From contig QZLH01000318.1 in the NCBI GenBank assembly GCA_003833135.1, positions 43,643-107,642 of the forward strand: a stretch of 64,000 nt of DNA. Direction: 5' to 3'. The position numbers and the translations under genes are program-made. Below the pieces are notes generated by a model that worked only from the letters and a program-made list of their open reading frames with translations, was not told where the DNA came from and made no database searches. Of the stretch, positions 10,882-22,003 are shown piece after piece. The DNA comes from Oehlia diaphana (taxonomy: Eukaryota > Glomeromycota > Glomeromycetes > Glomerales > Glomeraceae). How positions within the stretch are numbered: the first letter of the stretch is position 1; every line of letters starts with the position of its first letter.

Positions 10882-13800
10882 GTAAGTAATTTGTTATTTG
10901 CAACAGAAAGTTATATGGAATAATAATCCTGATTACTGGATGAACTAAATTTTAAATAATTACAATTTTTTACAATAAAAAAATCATCTATCTTTATTTA
11001 TAAAATCGAATAATTATTTAACATATTTTTTAAATGGTATAATATAAAAAAAGCTAAAGATTTTGCGATTTGATATATACAAGATATAAAATTGTAATAT
11101 ATTTATATTTATATGCATCTTTCCCAGCGACTGAAATTTTATTTACTATTCCACGAGTATATTGCTAAATATCACCGCTGATGATTGTCATCTTACCAGA
11201 ATTAGGATAGAATTTTGGGCAGAATTAAAAAATATCATGAAGCTTCGCCCGCTAATGCTGGTGCGGTGGTGATTACCGAGTAACTACCTTTTAAATAATT
11301 TTAAAAGAAAAAATATCTGAATTACTATATAATAATAATAATAATAACATAATTTTTGGAGATAAAGTAAAAATGGAATTACAACTAATTCTCAATTCTC
11401 AAAAAGGAAATATTAACAGTATAAAGAAAATATAAATCAGAAACAAATTACTGCTAATGAAAATAACTTATTAAAAAAGCATAAACTGCAGAAAGATAAT
11501 AACATTTTATAATAAGACTAAAAAAACTTAAAAAAAATAAAGCAAATTATCAGTTATATATTTATAAATGATAAAATTAACATTTATTATAAAATATTAA
11601 TATTATTCCTTAAACAATAATAGATAAGATATTGCAGGTAAATTTGCCTGCAATTTTACTGAAAATTCAGTTCTTATCTAATTTTATAAAAAATGAAGTT
11701 ATTCTAATAAAAATTTTTTTTGCAAAAAGCTTAAATCATAATTTATATGACAACAATTATTATTTATTAATTTCATATTATAAGATTGTAAATTTACTAT
11801 TGGTCAAAAGTTGTATTTTTTAAATGAAAAATTTTGAAAAATTTTGCATCCAACTTTAACGATCTCATTGGAATTTGATTATGGCTATAGTAAAACTTAA
11901 TAGAATATGTAGATTTTGCTATAAAGAACAACTTATTATTATTATAAATTTTAATATTTAGAAGTGACAATTTAACTTTACATAAACCTCTAAAAAAAAA
12001 AATTATTTTTGTAAACTTAAAAAAATGCATAAAGTTAAATTTTATCATCTCTATTTTGTTCATTAGGATTTGAAGTTTCATAATAAAAATAAATAAATAT
12101 ATTAAAATACTTTGTAAAAGCAGAATATTATGGTAAAGAAAATTAATTTATTATATAAAAATTCTGATGTTATTTTTTTAAAATTAATTTGTATTTAATT
12201 TTAGTAATTAGCATATATTAAACCATATAATTGATACTAAGAATAAACAAAGTTTATGTTTAAATATAATTTATTTTATAAAATTGCAGGCAAATTTGCT
12301 TGCATTACCATTTAACAAATATTTTTTGTATAAAATTTTTATGCTTAGAATTCCAAATATCTTTTATTTAATTCAATAAATACATATAATCAAATTTTTA
12401 ATTTATAATAACTTAGCTAATATCAGTATTAGAAATGCAATTTTACTATCATTAGATTCCTCTCATTAAGATAAATCCAATAATATAAAATTCATTAAAA
12501 TCTAATTAGTAAATTATTTAAAAACAGGGGTATGTAAAATAAAACGATTTGAAAAAATACTTATAAAATAAGCAACCTTTAATAATTTTATATAACCAAT
12601 AAGTAACTTTTACAACTAATCTATTTATATATTATTTGAAATTCTCTTTTATTAAGTAATATAAAGCAATATAAATCTACACATTTTACTAACAAATTAT
12701 ATTTAATTAATTATTAGTAATAAAATAAATAACTAATTAGATTGCCCTATGAAAAATATTTTTACCAAAATATATTTAGAAGAATAGACTTAAAATTTTA
12801 TTTTATACTTAAAATATACTAAAATAAGCAAAAATTAAATATGATTTAAGTATAATTTAATATAATAATATTCTTATTTTAAATATTCTTAAAATATACT
12901 AAAATAAGCAAAATTTAAATGTAAATTAAATATATTTTATGTATAGTATATATAGTATAAATTTAATTCAAATTTTGCAAAAATTCAATTTTCAATATAT
13001 TTTAAATATAAAATAAGAATATTGAATATATTTTAAAAAAGATTAAATATACTTTAAATATATTTTAAATAAAATTTTTTTTTATAGAAAGAATTTGAAC
13101 TTTTACTTATATAACTCAAATTGACTTAAGTTGAATTCACACTCAAATTAAAAATTTCTTGATTCAAGTCAACTGGAATTACATAATTAATAGTGTTAGC
13201 TATATCTTATTTATAATTTCTATTAATTAAAGATGAGTTCACAAATAATTTTTCAAATTTGCAATATTGCAGATTTTAAAGTCAAATTGTGATCAGTAAA
13301 CTGCAATTCCATAATTGACGTTTTTAAATAATAATAAAAAGTAAACCATTTTTCAGGATCTTTTAAAATTATTTAAAAAATTTATTTATTTATTAGAAAT
13401 AATACTAGTACAAAGTTTGTCTTATATACAAACTGATAAAATGTTATGATTACGCTATTTCTTAAAAAATAAATAATTTTATCCATTTTTTTAAAATAAG
13501 TCTCACTACATCTAAATTCTGATCATTCTTCTAAAAATCTTAAGAAAAAAAAAATAAATTATTAAATTTATTAAAAAAAAATAATAAAATCTCTCTAGTC
13601 CTTCTTTATCTTAATTTTATGGAAACTTCATAAAATTACAAAAAAGAAAAAATAAATAAATAAAAATAACAAAAAATTTTCCAATTTCTAAATTTCAAAA
13701 ATCTAATTATATTTTTTGTCTAACAACTTTATAAAAAAAAAATAATAAAGTTAATTAGATTTATTAAAAAAAAAATAATGAACTTACTCTATTAAAAAAT

Positions 13801-14151
13801 AAACTTTAAAAAGAATTAATGAAAATTCTATTTCAACCTTCTTTTACCTCAATTTTAAAAGCTTGATTATATTTTATGTCTAGCAACTCTACAAAAATGA
13901 AAAAAAAATTTATTAAAAAAAATAAACTTATTACAAAAACTCCATCTTAGCCCTTTTTTACCTCAATGTCAAAAAATTTTACAAAAACAAATAAAAAATA
14001 AATAAATTAAAAAAAATTTAAAAATAACTTCCTTTTTATTTTCTCCTTACCTCCATTTCAAAAAGTATTTCAAAAAGTCTAATTTTATATGAAATTCAAT
14101 AAAAAAAAAAATAAAGAGATTATCATATTATCTGACAATCTAATTTTCAGT
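10882..14151. other. Gene-free AT-rich spacer with short repeats
   Basis: About 3.3 kb of very AT-rich DNA without a supported gene. A less AT-rich island lies near 11,140-11,285. Two palindromic GCAGG(C/T)AAATTTGC(C/T)TGC motifs occur near 11,634-11,655 and 12,287-12,305. A local duplication with the phrase ACTAAAATAAGCAAAA lies near 12,815-12,920. From about 13,590 to 14,110 a degenerate tandem unit of roughly 110-140 bp recurs with TTACCTCAATTT and TCTAACAACTTTA phrases. Short ORFs here look like chance. Confidence 0.5.
13590..14110. repeat. Degenerate AT-rich tandem repeat, about four units
   Basis: The phrases TTTACCTCAATTT, then AAAATCTAATTATATTTT, then GTCTAGCAACT(C/T)TA, then a long A-rich run recur in order about four times with heavy divergence. 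The unit length is irregular, roughly 110-140 bp. I judged this by eye, so exact borders are uncertain. Confidence 0.4.
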
Positions 14152-14259
14152 TTGTCCACAAATATTCTACAAATCTGCAAATGGCCACTAGTACTGCAAT
14201 TTAATTGCAGTACTAGCGACCATTTGCAGATTTGCAAAATATTGCAGATTTGTGGACAA
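14152..14259. repeat. Inverted repeat hairpin element
   Basis: The arms begin TTGTCCACAAAT and end ATTTGTGGACAA, with a small indel between them. The core at 14188-14216 is a perfect palindrome of two 13-nt arms around TTA (CTAGTACTGCAAT and its complement). Flanking sequence keeps repeating CTGCAAT/ATTGCAG words to about 14,340. It looks like a small foldback MITE. I could not fix a target-site duplication. Confidence 0.65.
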
Positions 14260-14915
14260 TTACAGATTGCAGAATCGCAGATATTTAACTTTTAAAAGCT
14301 GAAATGTTCTGCAATATCACAAATCACAATTATTCTGCAATTGCCTTATTTTTTAAGAGTTCAAAAAATCATTTTTTGTAAATACTTCAACGTCCAGTAG
14401 TCCAATTTTGATAAATATTTTTTTAAATTATAGAGCTAAATGAGAGTTATAAAATAAAAAAAGTTTATTAATATTGAATTACTGGATGTTAAAATATTTA
14501 TAAAAAACAATTTTTTAAATTTTATTAAAAAGTGGTATTTTTGGCCAAAAGTTAATTATAACCTTTATATTAGATATCTGAGATTCTATACTTGCCAAAA
14601 CTATTTTTTCAAATTTTAGTTTAGTCAAAATTTAATTTGAAACTAGTATCTGAAATTCAAATTTTAAATCATATGTAAAATGCGCACATTATTTGAAATT
14701 TTTATGTGTACAATTTCTAAATAATGTGCAAAAAGTGTTTTTTTGTGCATAATTCATTTTCCAATAGACAACACTTAAAATTTAAAACTTTTTTATAAAA
14801 AATACTTGAAATTGTAAAAACCTTTATTATATTATAAATTTATAAAAATACCAATAAAACACCATTATTCTTACATTATAAGATAAAAAATTTAAATATT
14901 ATTAGTATTTACTTG

Positions 14916-15230
14916 TCATACATGTTTATTTTTCCATTGATTAAATGCTTTATTCCAATTAAAATTTTTAATATTATCAGATGCATTTAGAAGTATCATT
15001 AAATGCATATTTAACGTCTAAACATTTAACTTATTATGTAATTTAGTTTTTGTTAACTTATATTGAAAAAACATTCTTTCTACATTTGCATTAGAAAGTG
15101 GTACTAATAGAATAATATTTTTAAATTGAGGATGAATACTCCAAATATGATGCCATCCTTCAATTATATTATAATTTCTCATCGATTTCATGATGTGTTT
15201 AACCATCTGCCATTTCTTTCTACATTCCAA
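14916..15230 (-). pseudogene. hAT transposase C-terminal fragment
   Basis: The leftward reading gives a WHHIWSIHPQFKNIILLVPL segment, then SNANVERMFFQYKLTKTKL, which is the hAT C-terminal dimerisation signature (P-x-SNA-x-VER-x-FS type). After one frame shift the reading continues as HLMILLNASDNIKNF and FNQWKNKHV, the normal end of such proteins. The N-terminal zinc finger and catalytic core are missing here. It is a decayed transposon remnant. Confidence 0.65.
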
Positions 15231-16120
15231 ACTGTTAATTAACGGCTAAACTAGAGGTAGGCTCTGGTGAAAAATGTCAATCCAGTCATCCATCTTCTCC
15301 AGTATCGCCACAAAATTTTTCCACCCCCACGTGACCTTAGAAATTTGTCACTGGCGTCACACCTTTCCTGTTTTCCATTTTTACTATGTATTCCAGGGAC
15401 TTAGATTTTTTTCAGTGTGTAAAATCCTATTTGTCACTCCTTATTTGTCATATGCTTAATTTCTTAATGCCAGCTGAGACGTATAATGCCGGCCAAAAAT
15501 CACATGGGATGTAAATTTTTTGTAGTGTTACTGGGGTAAATCGGTCATCCAGTCAAATCACATGATTTTTGACGATTGTTTCCTTTTTTGAGTCAAATGT
15601 TATACAGATTTCCAAAAGAGGTATTTCCATTTTTAGAAAAAATAATTTTTTGACAAGTGGGTATCACCTAAAATGGAAATGATTAGCATATCAGTGATTG
15701 ATATTACGTGATCAGATGAAATGACGGATTGAACTAGGGATGTTAATTTGCTAAACCGCAAATATATCGTTTTTGATTAAGGAGGTGATGTTTTTTGATT
15801 ATAGAAGTTAGATGTACAAACTATTATATCATTTTTGATTATTGACTATCGTTTTTGATTATTAAAAAAAAATATATTATTTTTGATTATTCAATAGTAT
15901 CACATTTTATTGTCCAGAGCGTAGTGAAGAACTATTTATTGTACAGAACTAGATAAATTTGTAGTACCAGTTTAACCCATGTATTTTTTCCTTCCTTCCA
16001 CCTACATCACTATAATTTAGCCCTGCTTATTTCCTTTTATGTTTTGTATCACATTTTTTTGTAATGTTTTATTTTTAGCAACCCATTTTGTAACACTTTG
16101 TCACATTTTTTTGTAACACT
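15231..16120. other. Spacer between hAT remnant and Helitron remnant
   Basis: No gene is supported. The part from 15,255 to 15,760 is less AT-rich and its ends loosely mirror each other (GTCAATCCAGTCATC near the left, GACGGATTGAACTAG near the right). This hints at an inserted repeat. The 15,770-15,910 stretch repeats the phrase TTTTTGATTA several times. The Helitron 3' end may lie here, but I could not identify it. Confidence 0.4.
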
Positions 16121-18060
16121 TTATTGAGAGAATTTTTTATCAATCACATTTTTGTAACACTTTATTGAGAAAATTTTTTTTATCAAAAACAAAAAAATAA
16201 TTTTAAACCGTGATTTCCATCTTAAGTAGCTTTCTTCTGCTGCTATTCGTTCTTTTAATCTTATGCAACTTTTTATATTTTGAAGTCTGTTAAAAGTAAA
16301 GTGTTTGAAAAGAATGTCATTAAGAGAACAAATGTGAAAAATCGCTACAAATGATAAACCAGCTGCAAATTCCTTCCTGCCGAGATTTATAACTGCTTTA
16401 GTTAAAGTCAGACCTTGCGATTTATGAACTGTAATAGCCCACGCAAAAGAAAGTAGAATTTGCAGGCGAGAACAAGTTTCAGATTTACCTTCCCACATAC
16501 GCTGTATCAGAACAATAGGTACAACTGGAATTCCTTCTATGTTCGTTAGAGTTGGGCCATCATACTTGTCAAATGAACCAGAATAACGGTTGGTAAAGAA
16601 GTGTGTTCAGCTTTCTCCTTATATAATATATCTGTTATTGTTCCTATTGCACCATTTACAAGACCAGCACCAACCCAAAGATTCGCAGTGAGCATAATAC
16701 GTGTATTTCTGGCTAATAATAATTCGGATTCAAGTCCCTTTACTGTCTCCAAATCAGCTTTTGAAGCTTCAGGGCCGCCTGTATAAATTGCACGAATTTT
16801 GGCAATAGGTTGGTTTAATGATCGAAGCTTCTCTAGATTAATTCTATCGACTTCTTCCCATGTTGGAATAATATTAATTGCATTTAAAAAAGTTTGTTAT
16901 TCTGATTCAGTAAGATTTTTGGAAACTCGTGTCATTAATAATTCCCAATCAGATTGTGTAGATTCTCCATCACGCATGCGAGTTAGAAGATCTCTAAATT
17001 TATGTTGTCTATCTGAGTTACCACTTTATCATTGCACGGCTACAAGTTTATAAATTTTTCGAAATTAGCTATAGGCTTTGCGTCCATCCTCAGATAAGTT
17101 ATTTGATAAATGAAGATCCTTTGAATACATGGAAAGATCACATACTGAAGGAAGCTGTCCAAAATCACTGAAAAGGATTAAAGAGCGGCCACCAAAGGGA
17201 ATATTGAAACATTCCGGAAATGCTTGATGCAGCCACAAATCGATTAGAGCGAGGAATCGATGTTCTACCATACTCATTTCATCAATGATAAAATAGTGTG
17301 TATCTTTTAGTTTATTTTGGAGTTTCCTCAAAGATTCACCTACAAGTTCATATGTTGTACCAGTTATTGGAATTGAGAGTGCCGAATGGATTGTGCTGCC
17401 TTGAATATTGAATGCTGCAACTTCCGTTAGAGTGAGTACAATGGTGGCCTGTTGCAGTCTTTCCCAAATGGCATTAATGAGGTAAGATTTGCCAGTTCTA
17501 GCAGTACCCATAACAATAATTTGTAAAGCTTCCATAGATTGATTTGAGGTTACTGCAATATAATGTGATTCTATTCTTTCAAATATTAATTTTTGTTTTT
17601 CGTTTAAGGTTTCATAGTTAATATTTGCCGAGTTTTTTCTAACTTGATTAACGTCGCTATCATTAATTGCCCGTTGAATAAAGCTTTCTGCCTCTTCCAT
17701 TTCAGGATATCGTAACTGACTTTCATTGACCCAATCATGATTAATATTAATATCATGGACATCAAAATCAGCTGAATTATGTGCCTGTCTTTCTGGCATC
17801 ATCTTGGATAATACCATCCAGTCAAATCGAGGTTCATATAGTTCTTGAGTAATTTCTTCTTTCTCGTCTTCAGAACCATCAGTTTTTTCAAGATTATCCA
17901 CAGCAGGTCCTATCAAATCGGCAGGATTAGCATTAATCTCTGAAAGATGTTCGTTATACAGATCTATCCATGAACAAATATTATTCTGTGTGAGACTAAA
18001 AAGATCCTTATAATGAACATATAAAAGAACTTTTATTCAACAAAACTCTTCCCATTGAGG
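16121..18060 (-). pseudogene. PIF1-like helicase domain of the Helitron
   Basis: The largest open piece (17916-17065) has LNEKQKLIFERIESHY, a Walker A reading GTARTGKS (usual form GTAGTGKS), TEVAAFNIQGSTIHSAL, Walker B IIDEMSMVEHRFLALID and FGGRSLILFSDFGQLP. Further pieces follow after breaks: RIMLTANLWVGAGLVNGAIG at 16752-16546 and LLSFAWAITVHKSQGLTL at 16498-16121, the last conserved helicase motif. The Gly-to-Arg change in Walker A and several stops and frame shifts argue that it is dead. Confidence 0.85.
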
Positions 18061-18414
18061 ACCATTACGAATTGGAGATAAGCGCGGTCAGACACGTATG
18101 ATATTTTTTTTATCGCATTTTACCCACTTGTTTTTAACTAGCTTGTATTACGAGTACAATCTAAACAATGAAATTTCATTAAATTCAATAGGCCGATTGC
18201 AATATCTTTGCAGAAGTGAGAAATCAGTTTTTTTAACTCCACAATTCTCACTATTTGTGTTATTATCATTATTACGAAACATGCGATTTGCCTCTTTGTT
18301 AAGATTTAGGCAAATAAAATTTCAGCTACTATGATAAAGCGGTATTTGAAAGAGGAGATGGCAGGTTTCTTGGGACGAAAAATCACGTTCTCCTACTGTG
18401 TGAATAAGTAACTT

Positions 18415-20955
18415 CTAGAATGCCTTAACACATGGATCATCAGAATTGTCACTACGAAGTGCTTTATCTAACACCTCTGAATAAGCCACAGATCTTGGCT
18501 CCGCCTTACTAGTATACTTTGAAACATATTGTAAAACAGCATGGGTTGTGAGGATTGGCTTCAAATCTATATTCGCTCTCCATCCTTGCAGTTGGATACG
18601 GTTATGTGGATTAATTAGTAGATCATTTCCGGCCATTATTAATTCTAGGTGACCATTTTCATTGTGTATGGTTGTTTTTTCTGCTAATTCTTTAGGAAAT
18701 CCAAACCTACAGGCCTGTTTACCAGCAGTTTGTTTGTTAATTCAAAGACAGTAGGAACTGCAACGCGTATGCTATTGCAATTTGTTTATCAATTCAATAT
18801 AATCCTGCATATCGTTATCAAGATTCTCCAATTTCTTTTGGCATGGGTGATGATCAGGAAGAAGTGCATCCAGGCCAGGGTTAATTGTAGTAATTAAAGA
18901 ATCCAAATAACATGTTACTTCTTCTATTACTTCTTGATTATTAATCATTTCTTCCCAATTGATTTTGGGTGCTTCTTTTCGCTTAGCAATATCATGAACA
19001 TGAACACTGCCGCAGTGCTGCCACTCAAATCGATACTACCAGTCAACTAATCCCCATTTGGGAATCAAAACTTTTTCAAAAAAAGCTTTAAATCACTTTT
19101 CAAAATACCATGCTGCAATATGGGGATTATCTATAAGATCTTTCCTTTGACGTTTAGCAGCTTCCTGAATTGTTTCAGTTTTCGCAGGATTTTCTCTATT
19201 AGGCATGAGATCATGTAAGTCTGGCCAATGTGTATCAGCTGCACTAAACGTAAAGAATATCATTCCTTTGGATCCCATCTGTTTTATCATGTCTAAAAGT
19301 TCTGCTCTATGACGCAACCAATATTGACAGGTACTGCGCAATCCTTGATTTTAGACACGGTAAGTTACCCTTCCTCTAAATTTTGTCAGACAAATACTCT
19401 GCCTTCTGATAATGCTCTCCATCTCATTATAGTATTTAGCGCAAAATAACACCACTGTGGATGATGAGCGAACTGGCCATTTTTGTAAATTAAAAGATGT
19501 TTAAAGTATTCTGCCAGTTTTATTTCTTTTACCCAATAGTCATTAAGATCTGCAGTTCCCAAGGATAAAGTGTAGGAAATGCTTGTACTATGTATCCACA
19601 GGTATGAAATTCATTAATTAGAAAAATTTCATTACGTGGCCAATCAATTACTGTCCTTTTATGATCATTATGCATTCGATTAAGAATTTCATTAATCCTC
19701 ACTATGTTTGTTAGGTAACAAAAGAACAAATGTTTGCGAAATGAAATTATCTTCATTATCTTCATTATCTTCATTATTTTTATTGTCAACCTGGTCTAAA
19801 CGTTACTCATTTGGTCTATCATTATCATCTATTAGCTGTGGAAGATGCATCTCAATTGAATCATTTTCGGGTAATGTTTACAAGACATCACTATCAATCT
19901 CAATATCCTGATAGAATTTATTGTTAGCTTTTAACCACTGAAAAGCTTGCATTACTTTCTCCCGTCGAACATGAAAGTCATGAAAATTAGATCTGTTTTC
20001 AGTATAACATCTAATGATAACTAAATCCAATATTGATGGATTACGTGGAAGTCACGTTACAAATTCTTGTACATCCTGTGAAAAGTTAATAATATTTCCA
20101 CGATATGCGTACTATCCTCCAGGAAGGTTATACACAGAAACTATAGGAAATACTTGTGCGATCAACATTTCTTCTATATCGGTTAAATCTTGAAGTTCTT
20201 GTGGAACTTCGCCTAGAAAAAAAAATATTTGAATCTTAATTTTCTTATATTAAGAATAAGCGAATGACTTACCTGGATCCATATTATTTTCAGCAGAAAA
20301 TTTTTTAGGACTTCCCTCAAGATGGCATCGACAGTATTCGTCTCCAATGAGTGTAATGCATGGAAACCGCTCGTTGCATTTATTACAGAATTTGTTCGTG
20401 AAATTGCTGATTATACTTCTAAACTTGCGCAGAAGTTTCCGAACAGAAGTTTGGATACTCCCTGAACTTTCTAAGACACGTTTTCTGCAGATATTTGGCT
20501 TATTTTGAGAAAGTCTTGCAGCAAATTGCTTGGGAGTTTCTCTTGCTTTTCTTAATTGGTATTTATTATGCGCGTGAGCATGTCAAACTTCTTCTTTAGC
20601 TTCTAAATGTGCTTCATATTCTTCATGGGTCTCTTCAGGTATTTTCTTTTTGATCACGTGCTAAACGAGTCTCACGCTCTTCATTAGTCTTTTCAGCCAC
20701 CTTACGCCTCTTCCTTTCCCAGTCACGTTCTAGACGTGCCTCTCATTCCTTATTTGACTCTTCAGTCACCTTACGCCGCTTTCTTTTCCGGTCACATTCT
20801 AGATGCACCTCTCGTTCCTTATTGGACTCTTCAGCCATCTTACGCCTTTTTCTTATACGGTCACGTACCAAACGTATCTCTTCTATTTCAATTAGCCTAA
20901 ATATTTGGTTCTCTTTATTGTTCTTTTGAAATGATTTGAAAAATGTATTTTTCAT
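18415..20955 (-). pseudogene. Helitron N-terminal repeat region and Rep (HUH) domain remnants
   Basis: From 20,955 leftward a unit of about 22 aa recurs at least three times (RIRKRRKMAEESNKEREVHL, RKRKRRKVTEESNKE, WERKRRKVAEKTNEERETRL), partly interrupted by stops. This charged repeat is typical of N-termini of such elements. At 19341-19093 comes RSTCQYWLRHRAELLDMI, then FFTFSAADTHWPDLHDLMP, the Helitron-like N domain. At 19,045-18,990 is the HxH segment, and at 18636-18415 an INPHNRIQLQGW segment and LQYVSKYTSKAEP. At least four frame breaks are visible. Confidence 0.75.
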
Positions 20956-22003
20956 CTTAATTACAATTTACATTACTGTTGTATTTAAAATGCGAGTAAA
21001 AGAACAGGGGCAGCAATTAGGTATTGACATTATTTCCTTACTATATTAAAATTAGACATTGCAAAAATTTTAATAAAAGATTTAATAATTGAACAAATTT
21101 ATCAATGGATTACAAAATTTATAGATATTGCAAAATAATTATCAAATATGTATGCGAAAGTATTGAAAGTATTTGCAATTTAACGCGAGTGAAAAAAGTG
21201 ATTTCCTGTCACGTGATTTGCAAATTGTACTTTGACGATCTATCATTTTTCGATTAAAATTTATACTTGTAATAATTTTAACAATATTAAATTATTTTTA
21301 TACTATATAAACAATAAAACAAATAACAGTAATGATTATAAAATTTTATTAATAATATATATTATATTTAAAAAACATTTCGTGAGTGATAACCAATTAA
21401 TCATTTATACAATTTAAATTAGTTACTATTAAGCATATTAAGTGACGGACCCTCAACGGTTTCCATTTTCCTAGTTTATTTAATTTATACTAAACAAGTT
21501 AATGTATCATTGTATAACATTTAACGCGTTTACATAATACTTTTCTTCTCATAACAAATGGTTCAATTCTTTTTCTTTTCCAAAAAATTTTAATTTCTCT
21601 TTTGATATTTTTTTCTTTATTATATAATAGTTTTATAATATATTTTGCATTTTATAACCTTGTTTATATTTTTTACGTGATAATTATTTGTAATAATTTC
21701 TTTCTATAAATTTGTATAACGTTACTATATATTATAAATTTATAATATAAAAACTTATGAAAATCAAATCAAATATAATATATTGTTATTTATATTTTAT
21801 TTGTATTTATTATTATTGTTTTTTTTTGTTTTCTCTCTTTTTTTATTTTTATTTTTTGGTTTGTTATCATTTATATTTTGATGATTGCATCCTATTGGAT
21901 GGATATATATAGCTCATGATAATTTGTTTATATGGTATATGAACTTAATATCAATAAAGTATATATAGATCATTAAAAAAAAAAAAAAAAAAAAATCAAA
22001 TAC
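20956..22003. other. AT-rich spacer ending in a transcript-like 3' end with poly(A)
   Basis: No ORF of note. The segment about 21,450-21,994 is T-rich and unlike its surroundings. It carries ATCAATAAAGT near 21,950 (an AATAAA signal) and ends in a run of about 21 A at 21,976-21,996. That is the look of a retroposed transcript or a LINE 3' end. No clear target-site duplication was found. Confidence 0.4.

Larger units (their letters stand above)
16121..20955 (-). mobile_element. Decayed autonomous Helitron (Rep-helicase)
   Basis: Read leftward, the parts come in Helitron order. First is a charged N-terminal repeat region, then Helitron-like N-terminal domain pieces. An HUH-type segment follows (FEWQHCGSVHVHD near 19,045-18,990), and last a PIF1-type helicase. 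Many stops and frame shifts break it. The termini (5' TC, 3' hairpin plus CTRR) were not found, so the limits are those of the coding remains. Helitrons move by rolling-circle replication using the HUH Rep plus helicase. Confidence 0.8.

Noticed and set aside
11140..11285. Less AT-rich island as a possible RNA gene
   Set aside because: No tRNA or other known fold could be drawn by eye and no conserved motif was recognised. A structure search would be needed.
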